DNA of 64,000 nt from Ophiocordyceps camponoti-saundersi (nom. inval.) (taxonomy: Eukaryota; Ascomycota; Sordariomycetes; Hypocreales; Ophiocordycipitaceae): positions 1 through 64,000 of the forward strand of contig PDHQ01000084.1 of assembly GCA_003339415.1 (NCBI GenBank), in the 5' to 3' direction. Each line of letters begins with the position of its first letter. Positions within the stretch are counted from its first letter, which is position 1. A model generated the notes under the pieces. The model was not told where the DNA came from. It saw nothing but the letters and a program-made list of their open reading frames with translations, and did no database searches. A program made the translations under genes and the position numbers. Of this stretch, positions 1 to 10,000 are shown piece by piece.

Positions 1-55
1 TCCTCTCTTCTCTCTCTCTCTTTCAGGCGTTCTCTCCCTCCCCCTCCCCGCCGCA

Positions 56-95
56 CCCCCCCCCCCCCCCCCCCCCTTAACCCCCCCCCCCCCCC
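56..95. repeat. Poly-C tracts separated by TTAA
   Basis: A run of 21 C (56-76), then TTAA, then a run of 15 C (81-95). It lies about 60 bases upstream of the first start codon, inside a C/T-rich leader. Such tracts are prone to length error in sequencing. Confidence 0.9.
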
Positions 96-151
96 TTCCC
101 AAGTCCTTCTTCCAACATCCCTCCTCCTCCTCCTCACACCCCCCTCTCACA

Positions 152-535
152 ATGAAGCTCCCGCAACTACAATCGCTCATCCTGGCCCTCAGCCTCGGCC
201 TCAGCCTCAACCTAGGCCTCAGCCTCGCCATGCCGACGCCGAACCACCACGTCACAATCCTCGTGCCGATGCGCCTCCTCGACAACAGACTCGTCTTCGA
301 CGTCGACGCCGAACACAAACCGCTTATGCTACAAGGTAGTCCGCAGAACCTTCCACGCCTGGTCTGGAACCCCTCCGCGAGACTCCTCTACACTTTATCC
401 CCCGAACGTCGCCCCGTCGCCCTCGCCGTCATCTTCCTCTGGCTTCTTCTGACATGCTGGTATTTTCTGAGACCCTATGACTCGGACGAGGAGGAACAAG
501 AGTCGGACCGCGGAAAAGGTGGCGTCAGTCTGTGA
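152..535 (+). CDS. Small secreted or membrane-anchored hypothetical protein
   Basis: I do not recognise this 127-residue protein. It starts with a long hydrophobic leader (residues 5-28) built from alternating Leu-Ser/Leu-Gly and encoded by a degenerate CTCAGCCT hexamer-type repeat, which looks like a signal peptide or signal anchor. A second hydrophobic span at residues 88-106 looks like a transmembrane helix. It is followed by an acidic tail (DSDEEEQES). Residues 30-87 would therefore lie in the secretory lumen or outside, with the acidic tail in the cytosol if the leader is cleaved. A C/T-rich leader with poly-C runs precedes the start. The 2EXR gene follows on the same strand about 430 bases later. 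No catalytic motif is visible. An unannotated intron or a wrong start is possible. Confidence 0.5.
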   Translation: MKLPQLQSLILALSLGLSLNLGLSLAMPTPNHHVTILVPMRLLDNRLVFDVDAEHKPLMLQGSPQNLPRLVWNPSARLLYTLSPERRPVALAVIFLWLLLTCWYFLRPYDSDEEEQESDRGKGGVSL

Positions 536-637
536 CCGGTGGCTTTTTCTTTCCCCCATCTTCAACGTTTCCGGTTTATTTTTCTTGGCGCTTCCGTTTG
601 TGAACCCGGCGTTTTCCTACCCTTGTTGGAGTTTTAC

Positions 638-669
<32 letters not shown>

Positions 670-962
670 GCCGTGGCCGCCTTCATCATCGTCATTTTGT
701 CACCGGCAGCTGGCTTTCGACTTTCATCCGGATTAAATTCACCGTCACACGCAAACGGGTATCTGATCCCTCGGCGAAAAAGGTCATCATGGCCGAAGTC
801 GATCCAATTCTCGTGGCTGTCGAGTATCCCATCGGTTTACTCTTCAGTTGGAAAGACGACGGATCCGGTTCGGTCCAACGACGCCTCTGTCTCTCTCTTC
901 TTCACATCAACGCCAACAACCTTCTTTTCCCACCATCATGAAGCCCAGGACTCACTCCTCTC
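536..962. other. Intergenic, with (TCA)n microsatellite
   Basis: This 427-base gap contains an uninterrupted TCA/CAT trinucleotide run (about 638-669). The run translates as poly-His or poly-Ser in overlapping frames, but none of those frames looks like a conserved protein. It presumably holds the 3' end of the small membrane-protein gene and the promoter and leader of the 2EXR gene. Confidence 0.6.
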
Positions 963-1817
963 ATGGCGTCCGACCAATCTTCGGACAAGTTCAGGCTGCT
1001 GCCACCAGAGCTCCGGCTCAAGATTTGGTCGTGCGCCTCGCAGCCACGCGTCGTCATCCTTCATGACATCGTCCACAAACCAAATTCCTATCCCTTGCCG
1101 GCCGTCACCCAACTCAATGCCGAGGCCCGCGCCCAGTCCCGGCCTGGTTACGAGCCTGTTGGCCGCGGCTCGCATTTGCACTTTTCCCGCGACATCCTCG
1201 TCTGCGACGCCCGTCTTTGCGACTTGCCGTCCAGCGAGCCGCTCGAGAAGCTGGCGCCGCGTGTCACGAAGCTGGCCTTTTGGGACTGTTGTCCGGATGA
1301 TAGCCTCGTCGACGGCTTACACCTGTACTCGGCCTACCTCGCCGCCTGCTACCCGCGCGACCGCTACGCCGGCGTCGATCTCGACAAGCTCTGGTTCCCC
1401 AATCTCCGGCATCTCTGGATCGTAAAGGTCGGCGGCGTCGACGGCTCCTGGGGTGTCGCTTCCGCGATGCAGGCCCGCCAATTTCGCTACTGGGCCAATG
1501 ACGACGCCGTCGAGATGGCGCCGCTCGATATTCATCAGGACCCGGAGACGAAGGCTGTCCTGCGACGAGGCCGATGCGGCCGCTGCGACTGTCGGGAACT
1601 GAACCGTGACAGGCCCGTGACCGTCTCCAAGGTCTGCTTCGTCGACGGGCCCTACGTCGCCACCCCGGGCTGGAAGCCCATCCGTCCGCGTGACCGCTGT
1701 ACCGACGACACCGTGCGCTGGTTGCTGGTCGAGAGGACGCTGACCTTTTCAATGTGTCGCGACGGATCGGCCGACGACGAGTCGCCCCGTCGTCGACGGC
1801 GACGGCTCCCGAGTTAG
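963..1817 (+). CDS. 2EXR-domain protein
   Basis: This intronless 284-residue protein has an N-terminal 2EXR domain. The signature is F-R-L-L-P-P-E-L-R-L-K-I-W at residues 10-22, followed by PRVV and a downstream N-x-E-A-R (NAEAR), which is the classic ELR/EAR pair that names the family. 2EXR proteins are a large lineage-specific family in filamentous ascomycetes; they resemble F-box-type modules and their function is unknown. The middle contains a leucine-rich 'FPNLRHLWI' segment and a Cys pair (GRCGRCDC) at about residues 201-208. The tail is basic (RRRRRR). The start was chosen because it lies directly before the conserved domain. It converges on the Mtc5 gene with 161 bases between stop codons. 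Confidence 0.75.
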   Translation: MASDQSSDKFRLLPPELRLKIWSCASQPRVVILHDIVHKPNSYPLPAVTQLNAEARAQSRPGYEPVGRGSHLHFSRDILVCDARLCDLPSSEPLEKLAPRVTKLAFWDCCPDDSLVDGLHLYSAYLAACYPRDRYAGVDLDKLWFPNLRHLWIVKVGGVDGSWGVASAMQARQFRYWANDDAVEMAPLDIHQDPETKAVLRRGRCGRCDCRELNRDRPVTVSKVCFVDGPYVATPGWKPIRPRDRCTDDTVRWLLVERTLTFSMCRDGSADDESPRRRRRRLPS

Positions 1818-1978
1818 CTCCTTCGTTTTCCCTCCTTTTGCTCCCTTTGTTTCACCTTTCATTTTGCTTTCTGGCGCGGAGGAAGTAGAAAAAAAAAGTA
1901 GTTTAGTATGTCCATAGATACCAGTCTCGAGACTTCTTGTTTGAATAAAGAGATCCATCTCTCGAGCCTGTGCCGCCT

Positions 1979-4900
1979 TCAGCCCCCTCTGCCGCTGGTG
2001 CGTCGGAGGCTGGGCGCTCGTGACCACGCTCCCGCAGACTTCTTCAGCCGCCCGAAGCTCAGACTCGTCGGCGCCTGAGCAGGCGTGCTCTGAGGGCGGT
2101 TTCCCGGGGCCGCCGTAGCCGTGGCCGTGCGTGTGCCGACTCCGTCCCCGTCAGCCCGTCCCCGCCTCCGGTCCTCGTCGCCGTCGACTGCCGGCAGCAT
2201 CGGCTGACTTCCGGTCCTGGCCTGTTGGAGACCCTTGAGCATGGCGCCCTGGAGTGCCACCCACGACTCGACTTGGCCGTTGGACGCCTCCTCCACGCAG
2301 TTGCACTCGTCTCCGGCCGGACACAGCGTCTCGCCGGCGGCGTGCCACTCGGCCAGGCAGCCGTCGTGGCTGGCGCAGCCGCAGGCGAGGCACGACGGAA
2401 ACAGGCCGTCGACGGGCTCGAGGCAGTACACGCAACGGAGCTGCGTCTGCGACCGATGGCACCGCTCGCAAGTGCCCACGGCGCCGCCAATGTTGGTCTC
2501 TGATGACGTGTAACGCGCCGGCTCTAGCTGCGTCTCGTGCACGCGGCAGATGCCGGTGACGTCGAGGCCTCGGCCCGACGCCAACAACGATTGCAGCTGG
2601 TCCCTTCTCCCCATGATCATGGGCGACGAGCCCGCCTTGGGATGCGTGATGCTGCCGCTGGCTCCGTCCTGGATCGTCAACGAATCCTGGAAGCTGCCGT
2701 CCGCCGCCGGCTGGTCTTTGAGTACGTTAAACTTCATCACCTCAAGCCGGGCCAGGGGCTGCCCCCACATCTGGAGCATCTCCGCGTACGCGTAGCGATA
2801 GTGCGCATAAGCGCTGGCTCGGCCCGCGTCCAGCAGCGGCGTCGCGAGCCAGCCGTCGTCATCGAATATTGACTGGTCCTCCATCACCACCGACACGCTC
2901 ACGGGCACCAGCGGCAGCCTGTCGTCCCTTCCGGGGTCGTCGTCGGAGATGGACGTGCCGCCCCCACCCGAGTCGGCCGGACCGGAACCGCTCCCCTGAA
3001 CAGTGGTGCCAGCGGTGCTTGTCAGACCCTCAGCCGGGCTTGGCTTCTTTCGACCATGGCCCGGTGGCGACGAAGAGCTGCCGCCGGTAATGATGGAGCG
3101 CGGAAGATTGGCCGCCAATGCGGATGCCAACGTCGAGTTGCCGCGCAGGATGCCTCGATTCGTCGGCGATCTCGACATCGGCGAAGGCTGCAGGTTCTGC
3201 TCGGCAGCCGAGGGCCTCGCCTTGGATGGGGGGGTTTCGCCACAAGAGAAAGACCCGGTGCCGGGTTCGCCGATCCACCCTACTTCTTCCGAGACTTGCG
3301 ATCCGGCCTGCAATACGGGCGTGTGCAGCGTGCCGGGCGTTGTGATGGCCGAGTTGCTCTGACTCTGGCTATAGAGACCCCATGCCGAAGCCTCCATCGG
3401 CAGGTAATCGAGCGAAAAGCACGGGGCTTTCAGCGGCAGCGGCGTCTCCCGTTGCGTGAGCCGCGACTCAACGTAGGCAACGCCATCGTCGGACGACGGC
3501 TCGCTGAAGATGCACGACAGCATCGCCAACATCTGCACGTCGGCCGTCTTCTCAAAGTGCTCAAAGAGGTCGGCGATGAACCCCCGGGCGAGCGGATGCT
3601 GACCCCACTTGACTCTTCCCAGCAGGCTGTGGCTGTTGGAGCCAAGTGATTCGTCTTGGCATCTTGCTACCACATCTCTGGCGATGACGAGGATAGACGA
3701 GTGCCCGTCGTCGTGACCAAGAACCTCGAGGGGAATCCCCTTCCTGAGCAAGAGAGCCAGATAGCGCCAGACGTCCACAAGATCCGCGTTTCCGTGCGTC
3801 TCGGCCACTCGAGCGTTGTGGTCGCAAACGTCTGCCCCGTCGCCAAAGATGGCGTACTCCTCCGCAAACTCCCTCTTCGAAGGCAGCTCGGCACGTAGGT
3901 CGTGAATGCTAAAGAGGTTTCTGGGCTTCCCGTATCGCGGCCGGCGGCTTGTGCCGGTGCCGGTTCCGGTGCCGGCTCCCGTACCTCCGCCGCTAGACCG
4001 AACAGACAGATCCTCACTCCACGTCTTCCGAAGCTGACGGCTTGGATGATACCACACGCTCAGCTTGTGGATCGAAGTCGACTCCGAGTCGGTCGACGAC
4101 GACGATATGTCGGAGTCGGAAGACTCCAGCGGCTCTTCAGTGGCAGATGCCTCGTCGTTTGCCAACTTGTGCCGCTGAGGTATGTCGTACGACAGCCGTC
4201 CGAAGCCGGCGAAGAAAGGCTCTCCCCGCGCGCGCTCTTTGCTGTATAACTCAGCCGAGGTAGAGAAAAGGGCTCGGGCCTTTTCCTCTTTGGAGGGGAA
4301 GAAGCAGGCGAGGCGTCCGTCGTTGGAAAACCGAGCGCCACATGTGCGTGGCGTCGGCGGGATGATGCTTCGGTTTGGGGGAGCAAGAATATTGTCGTGG
4401 GCCCCAAGCTCCTGTGACATGGACACCGAACCTCCAGCGAGAATGTCCTCGTCGTCTTCGCTCGAGCTCTCATCGGCCATGCCGTCCAAGTCGTCGTCCA
4501 GGTCGCGGACGTTCCTGAAAAAGGTCGTGCTTGACTCCAGATCGACCTCGCCCAGCAGATATGTGAATGCGACTTCCAAGCAGTTCTGTTTTCGTTGCAA
4601 GAACTGCTGGGCGACCTGATGCATCTCCCGCTCAATCTTCTTCTGCGTCTCTTCGGGCATGAAGGATGTCTTCTCGATGAGAAAAGTCGGAGCCTTGAGT
4701 TGGGGGTAGCCCGCTGGAATGTCAATTCTGACTTTGATGAAGATGGGCTCCCCGTCAGTGCCCCATGGCCCCGTCAAGGAGGCGTTGAGGGTGAGATTAT
4801 CCATGTCTATGTTCTCCCATTTGACCTTTGGGATTTGCTGGCTCACACGAAGGAGCTCATCCTGAATCGTGTCGGGCTGGCCCCATTCGTCTTCGGGGTA

Positions 4901-6373
4901 GCCATGTCCATCGACGCCGGGATCCTTGGACTCGTACCGCGTCGAGCAACTAGAAGAGGCCTTGCGTTTCGTCATGGTGATGCCTCTCATCCAGCCGAGC
5001 TGAGCCTGACTTCGATCCACGGTTTGACTTGGACCGACCTTGGCCTTCATGGATGACCCTCGCCATGGAGGCTTCACCTGGCGGTCCAAGAAGGCGCCGG
5101 ATCGCATACTAAGCGTCAGGGCACTCTGCTTGTGATGAATTGAGCCGATGCCGGTTTTGTGGCCACTCATGGTTCCGGCTTTGCGGTCTCTGTTCAAGCC
5201 GTCATCGACGGTGCGGAAAGTCTTGTAAGTAGCTCCTTGGCGAGTAAGGCTTAGGCCCTTCCTGGCAGGACCACCTTTTACGTGGCCGACAGACGACAAA
5301 ACATTGCTGTCGACACAGTGCAACCTCAGCTCGTTGTCGGTCCCCCAAGACACGAGCTGAAACTCGCGATGATCGATGCCGTCGGATATGTTGCCTCGAG
5401 TTCTCCATAGGAACTCCTTGGCCATATGATCGCCAGGACCCTTGAAGACGTGTGCGGGCTTGGGAGTTACCTCAACAGGAGAGTCGTCGGCCCAGAGCCT
5501 GTCGTACAGGTAGAGGTCACCCGGCTCATTCTGCGGCATAGCGAGCAAGCCGCTGCCAAAGGGAGTGTGTCGGGCTCTCCAAACGGGAAAGTCTGTACAG
5601 ATGACGTGCTCCAGGACATTGTCATCCTTGCCATAATCCCAGAATTTGATGCTCTTGTCCAAAGAGCAAGTGACGATGCCGGTTGGACGTATTCGATTCC
5701 AGTCTATGCCGTATATTTTGGAGGTATGAGCGCTGATGGACTTGAGAGGCTCGCAGGCCCGCCTTTCATCCCAGATGTGCAGCCAGCGATCGTGAGCCGA
5801 GGCCAGAATGTGAGGATCCTGACGGTTGAACTTGACCTGCGTCGCGCCGGCGAACCAATCACAGAAAGTGAGGACGGGCTGACGGGGCCGGCGCAGGTCC
5901 CACCAGTGCACATAACCGTCGACAGAGCAGGTAGCCAGCAGATCAGGGTGGTGGGCGGAAAAGTTGATGTCGGTGATGGCCCTAGTATGACCCTTGAGCG
6001 AGTGTTCGATGGCGCCTGAGTTTGAATCCTCACTCAGGTTGAGATTCCAGACGAGGGCGTCGTGATTAGCCGTCGAGACGACCCAGTAATCTCGAACGGC
6101 GAAGGGAGACCACTGAACGTCACAGACAAGCCACGGCAAGCCATGACTGCGCAGACGGCGGGGAGGGTTGTAGGGCGAGTCCAGATCGATTATAGCGAGG
6201 CCGTCGGGCGAGGCCAGAGCGATGTCACGGCCCGAGGGGGAGATGGTGGCGGAACCAACGAGCCCGTCGACGTGGATAGTGCCGTCGGACTCGAAGCTCT
6301 CGCTGTCGTATGCCGACTTGATAATCCTCCCTTTTCGGGGCGGATCGGAAAGCTGGTCGAAGCGCGGCATCAT
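1979..6373 (-). CDS. MTC5: SEA-complex (GATOR2) WD-repeat protein, WDR59/Mtc5-like
   Basis: A single 1,464-residue reading frame. Residues about 40-330 form a WD40 propeller with repeats ending in VWNLNL, WWDLR, HIWDER and KFWDYG. An RWD domain follows at about 494-610 (GYPEDEWGQ...NLTLNASLTGPWG). A C-terminal RING-type zinc domain at about 1298-1362 has repeated C-x2-C pairs (CERC, CVYC, CLAC) and C-x-C. WD40-RWD-RING is the architecture of WDR59 and yeast Mtc5/Sea3. That protein is part of the vacuole-associated SEA/GATOR2 complex, which relays amino-acid sufficiency to TORC1. Between the domains are long Ser/Gly/Thr-rich disordered linkers, including a GTGTGTGT-type stretch near residue 800. 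The start (MMPRF) sits about 40 residues before the first propeller strand. No intron is needed. Confidence 0.88.
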   Translation of the reverse strand: MMPRFDQLSDPPRKGRIIKSAYDSESFESDGTIHVDGLVGSATISPSGRDIALASPDGLAIIDLDSPYNPPRRLRSHGLPWLVCDVQWSPFAVRDYWVVSTANHDALVWNLNLSEDSNSGAIEHSLKGHTRAITDINFSAHHPDLLATCSVDGYVHWWDLRRPRQPVLTFCDWFAGATQVKFNRQDPHILASAHDRWLHIWDERRACEPLKSISAHTSKIYGIDWNRIRPTGIVTCSLDKSIKFWDYGKDDNVLEHVICTDFPVWRARHTPFGSGLLAMPQNEPGDLYLYDRLWADDSPVEVTPKPAHVFKGPGDHMAKEFLWRTRGNISDGIDHREFQLVSWGTDNELRLHCVDSNVLSSVGHVKGGPARKGLSLTRQGATYKTFRTVDDGLNRDRKAGTMSGHKTGIGSIHHKQSALTLSMRSGAFLDRQVKPPWRGSSMKAKVGPSQTVDRSQAQLGWMRGITMTKRKASSSCSTRYESKDPGVDGHGYPEDEWGQPDTIQDELLRVSQQIPKVKWENIDMDNLTLNASLTGPWGTDGEPIFIKVRIDIPAGYPQLKAPTFLIEKTSFMPEETQKKIEREMHQVAQQFLQRKQNCLEVAFTYLLGEVDLESSTTFFRNVRDLDDDLDGMADESSSEDDEDILAGGSVSMSQELGAHDNILAPPNRSIIPPTPRTCGARFSNDGRLACFFPSKEEKARALFSTSAELYSKERARGEPFFAGFGRLSYDIPQRHKLANDEASATEEPLESSDSDISSSSTDSESTSIHKLSVWYHPSRQLRKTWSEDLSVRSSGGGTGAGTGTGTGTSRRPRYGKPRNLFSIHDLRAELPSKREFAEEYAIFGDGADVCDHNARVAETHGNADLVDVWRYLALLLRKGIPLEVLGHDDGHSSILVIARDVVARCQDESLGSNSHSLLGRVKWGQHPLARGFIADLFEHFEKTADVQMLAMLSCIFSEPSSDDGVAYVESRLTQRETPLPLKAPCFSLDYLPMEASAWGLYSQSQSNSAITTPGTLHTPVLQAGSQVSEEVGWIGEPGTGSFSCGETPPSKARPSAAEQNLQPSPMSRSPTNRGILRGNSTLASALAANLPRSIITGGSSSSPPGHGRKKPSPAEGLTSTAGTTVQGSGSGPADSGGGGTSISDDDPGRDDRLPLVPVSVSVVMEDQSIFDDDGWLATPLLDAGRASAYAHYRYAYAEMLQMWGQPLARLEVMKFNVLKDQPAADGSFQDSLTIQDGASGSITHPKAGSSPMIMGRRDQLQSLLASGRGLDVTGICRVHETQLEPARYTSSETNIGGAVGTCERCHRSQTQLRCVYCLEPVDGLFPSCLACGCASHDGCLAEWHAAGETLCPAGDECNCVEEASNGQVESWVALQGAMLKGLQQARTGSQPMLPAVDGDEDRRRGRADGDGVGTRTATATAAPGNRPQSTPAQAPTSLSFGRLKKSAGAWSRAPSLRRTSGRGG

Positions 6374-8545
6374 GAACTCAGTAAGGCCTGCATGTAGAGG
6401 CGCGAGGCGCCGCAGGGGCGCCGAGGGATGAGCATCTATGTGGACGTGATGCTTCTCGATATCAAGACGGACGTCGAAGTGATGACCTAATGCTGATGAA
6501 ATGGTCGCTGACTGTGCTAGCTGCTATCTGACACGGTACGTGACGACCACATCGACATCACTCTTCGAGCATGTACGTATGGATCTATCATGATAATTTG
6601 GCCGTTTCAAAGTCATTCTCTCTCAATAGGCCCAGCTGCTCTTCTCCGCCGGCTAAGAACCTGCACTAGGTCTGTCACTGCCTGGATAGACTTGCAACAT
6701 CATGATTGAGCCCGGAGAACAACCAAGCATACGAGACTATAAGAGCCGTAGCATCATGATATGGGCAGAGCTTTGAAGACTACAGCTTTCGAGCATCACT
6801 CGCTTACAGAACTCTACGAATACCCGGTTAGCTGCGGTCTTCGCCTGCATTTCGCGACCCCTCATCAGGGCAAGACTTCACATACATAAGTGCGTACGCC
6901 TTAAACATGCATTTCTTCGTAATACTCGAAAGAGACCCTTTCCCCTTACATTGTTAGGTTGGATCGTGAGACCCTGTCTCCTGCCGACTGTCCGCAATGC
7001 AGTCTTCGATCTTACCGTTAACCATAAGGCTGATGACCAGGCATAAGAATATCACAAGTCTGAGCCACCCAACTAAGTCTTTGCACAGTAGCTGAGACCC
7101 TTCCACAGCGTGGGAGTTGCCCGATGATTCGAATCATTACTTTCCTTTGGGGCGGGCATCTGTCTACATGACACGAGCCCATGTGTTTCGACCCGAAGAT
7201 CAGGCCATGGAGCAACTTTGCAAGGGAAAACATCTGACATGGGCTGAGAAATCAAATCCAGTCGATTGTAGAACTAACGATCGACAAACAGGGATCGCTG
7301 AAACAGTCTCTAAAGCATCTTCAGCTCTTGTTCAGCGGCCACTGATGATGTAAACGTGAAAAAGGTTGAGTAACACGCCTGTAGAAGGCGCCAATCTGAT
7401 CACTTGATTTACGCCTTTGCAGCCGAAACGTAACTCCGGTAAAGACAGCCTTTATACGGCCCAACCTAGGCAGGTAAGAAGGAAAGAGAGTATCCAAGGG
7501 TCACCGGGATTCAACGATTCTCGAGCATCGTATTAAAGGCACCGTCACCATCAGCTTGAGGGATCATGAACTCGCTCTTATTGAAAGACATTATTTCCCC
7601 ATTTCCTGTGTTTCCCCCCATCTTCTCTCTTCACAAATAGGGTCATCATGGGATTCGGTGTCAGGGGTTTGATACCAGAAGTCGGTATACCAGCCAACTT
7701 CCGGATTCAACTTCCCAAGCCATTGACCTACATGGCATGATTCATGCAAGTGTCAACTAGATGCTGAAGTTTGTACATAGCAAGATAGTTCAAGACAACC
7801 TCAACCGGGAGAGGGGTAGTTGTGGTTCGTGGGTCAAGCGAACTGTAATAATAACTCGACATAACACCTTTAGTGATGATGATCATATTAACGGCCTTGA
7901 GACACAAGCCGTCGTTATTGAGGACTGTCATTGAGGTTATGAGCTAGGACTAATTTCGCAAAGGATACTGTGTATCTGTTCCATGCTGTTGCTCTCTGAA
8001 GGCTCCATGACATGTCGTCCGTTCTCGCTGGTGTCATACATGTATGCAGAGATCATATGAATTGAAGAAACATCCAGATTGTGGGAACTTGCTCTATGAG
8101 TTAGTGGAAAAGCTTAAGAGAATTCTCTCATCATATGGAAGTAGAGAGATGCATCAAGTGAGAAAGGGTTAAGACTAGAGCATCATCAGGTGCGTTTCCC
8201 AGAGCAATGACACATCTTCATAAGATCAAAGTGAAATCAGCCTTCCGGCTTTTCTCTCCAACTCATTCATCCCTTGAAGTCGTACGATTCGCCTTCCCCA
8301 GACAATTACCTCAGACAGAAGGCCGGCTTCATACTCAACTGATTTATTCGTCACACGAGCTACTCCAAAGGGCAGACAAGCCGAAACCTACAAAGGATGC
8401 TGAATCCCTAAGCGCATCTTGAACAGACGAAGAGATGAATACACGGGTATAAGAGCAGCAAGCCATCCCCCCTTCAACCAGCAAACGAGCAGCAGACCAA
8501 AGACCGATAACTTTGCAAACCCGTCAACTGAACAAACCACGAACA
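6374..8545. other. Long gene-free region
   Basis: About 2.2 kb with no reading frame that resembles a protein, no tRNA signature and no transposon termini. Base composition is lower in GC than the flanking genes. A perfect 14-base palindrome (ATGATTCGAATCAT) lies at 7124-7137. The left part must hold the Mtc5 promoter and the right part the promoter of the Cys-rich secreted protein. Confidence 0.6.
8448..8453 (+). promoter_or_regulatory. TATA-like element of the Cys-rich secreted protein
   Basis: TATAAG within GGGTATAAGAG, about 93 bases before the chosen ATG at 8546. Position and sequence suit a regulated fungal promoter. It is a motif match only. Confidence 0.4.
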
Positions 8546-10000
8546 ATGGCCGTCATCAAGAGCATCTCGTTGAGTCTCGCAGCCGTGCTGTTGAACTCGT
8601 CAGTCTTTGTCAACGCTGAAAAGGCCAGGGTGAGACCGATCGGCAAGGATGTCACTATCCAAGGCAACAAGGTATCCTGGATATCCGACGGCTTCAAGGA
8701 TAGCTTCGAGTGTGATAGCCCCAAGATCCTCTGTCTCAGTGACGATAAGACGAGGGCAGCCTGCTGCGAAGAGAAGAACTCGCTCAAGGGATCGGTGGAC
8801 ACCGACTTTTACTGCTGTGCCGACGGTCATGACATGGTCGGCTCCAAAGAGGTCGGCTACAGCTGCTGCCCCATCGGTCAGCAGTATGACGGCAAGGTCT
8901 GCAAGCTTGTCTGCTCCAACGGCAAGGTCTTGGTCGATGGCAAGTGTGCCTGTCCGGAGGGCCAGGACGAGGCGGCCGACGGTAGTTGCAAGCCGGCATC
9001 TACGTGCTCGTCCGGCTTGAAGACTGGTGAGTTGAAGGGAATCAAGGTCTGTTCGGTTCTCTTGCACATGCTGATATCCTACGCAGGAAAATGCTACATG
9101 TTCAAGGGCGAGACCGGACGTCGACTGGCATATAGGAACAAGCAATACTCGGAGACGATGCCTCATAAAGACGCCATCCCCGGCAAGTTCCAGCTCTGCC
9201 GCGACGAGAAGTGCACGCCGAACCTGTCCATCAACCCCAACGATGAACTCCACATCCGGGACATTCACGGTACCCCCCCGGACGGCGCCGACGCAAAGCA
9301 GTGGCTGAACAATGCCGGCGGAGGTAATCACTTGGGAAAGACGCCCAAGTATGCCGACTCTGGCAACTTCACCATCACCAAGTGGCCTTGTGGGAAATAC
9401 TGTCTTAGCGGTCTCGTCACCGGGCTCGGACCGGCCTGTCCGAGCGAAGACCCTTCCATCACCTTCTACCGCACCCTGACGGAAGCTTGCGTAGAGTATG
9501 AGTTGCTGGAGGTTCCCTGCAACATCCGAGACAAGGCGAACAACTGCATCTGGAAGAACAGCAAGAGCCAATGCTGCGGCAAGACGGAATGCACGGCGCC
9601 AGATGAAGGCGATCCCGAGCCCTCTCCTCAACCGTCGCCGTCGTCGTCGCCGTCGTCATCATCTTCGACTTCAGCGAGTCCTCCTTCAGCGACGAAGCCG
9701 CCCAAGGGTCAGATCTGCCCGGATAAGCACGGGTCGACGCTCGAGGCCAACGGCATCGGCTTCCGCATCCTCTGCGGCTGGTACTATGCAGCCAAGGACA
9801 AGCTCAAGGAGGAGAAGAGCGTCAAGGATCCCCTGTCTTGCCATGCGAAATGCGCGCTCGATAAGAAGTGCCAAGGTGCCAACTTTGACTTTTCCAACTT
9901 TTACTGCTCGCATCAGATCGACTGGGCAGCTGAGATGAAGGACGGCGGGAATGTCACCGGCTGCGTCACTTTCCATCCGACCAAGCCGAGGCCCATCTAG
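8546..10000 (+). CDS. Secreted Cys-rich protein with C-terminal PAN/apple-like domain
   Basis: The frame is open from 8513, but the ATG at 8546 (ACAATGGCC) is followed directly by a good signal peptide (MAVIKSISLSLAAVLL...VNA) and is preferred. Residues about 40-150 are rich in Cys pairs (RAACCEE, FYCCADG, YSCCPIG), a granulin- or EGF-like spacing. A central region with more Cys follows, then a Pro/Ser linker (about 360-390, after splicing), then a C-terminal segment with C-H-A-K-C...C-Q-G and a final conserved Cys, resembling PAN/apple modules. An intron at 9027-9086 (GTGAGT...CGCAG, 60 bases) is a multiple of three and has no stop; removal gives a KTG-KCYM junction. Spliced length is 464 residues. 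Function is unknown; an extracellular adhesive or effector-like role is inference. Confidence 0.65.
   Translation: MAVIKSISLSLAAVLLNSSVFVNAEKARVRPIGKDVTIQGNKVSWISDGFKDSFECDSPKILCLSDDKTRAACCEEKNSLKGSVDTDFYCCADGHDMVGSKEVGYSCCPIGQQYDGKVCKLVCSNGKVLVDGKCACPEGQDEAADGSCKPASTCSSGLKTGELKGIKVCSVLLHMLISYAGKCYMFKGETGRRLAYRNKQYSETMPHKDAIPGKFQLCRDEKCTPNLSINPNDELHIRDIHGTPPDGADAKQWLNNAGGGNHLGKTPKYADSGNFTITKWPCGKYCLSGLVTGLGPACPSEDPSITFYRTLTEACVEYELLEVPCNIRDKANNCIWKNSKSQCCGKTECTAPDEGDPEPSPQPSPSSSPSSSSSTSASPPSATKPPKGQICPDKHGSTLEANGIGFRILCGWYYAAKDKLKEEKSVKDPLSCHAKCALDKKCQGANFDFSNFYCSHQIDWAAEMKDGGNVTGCVTFHPTKPRPI

Noticed and set aside
7124..7137. 14-base palindrome as a regulatory or replication site
   Set aside because: A single palindrome of this length in 64 kb is not notable without other support.
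8600..9631. 343-codon antisense frame over the Cys-rich secreted protein gene
   Set aside because: The plus strand has a signal peptide, ordered Cys pairs and a good intron; the antisense protein shows none of these.
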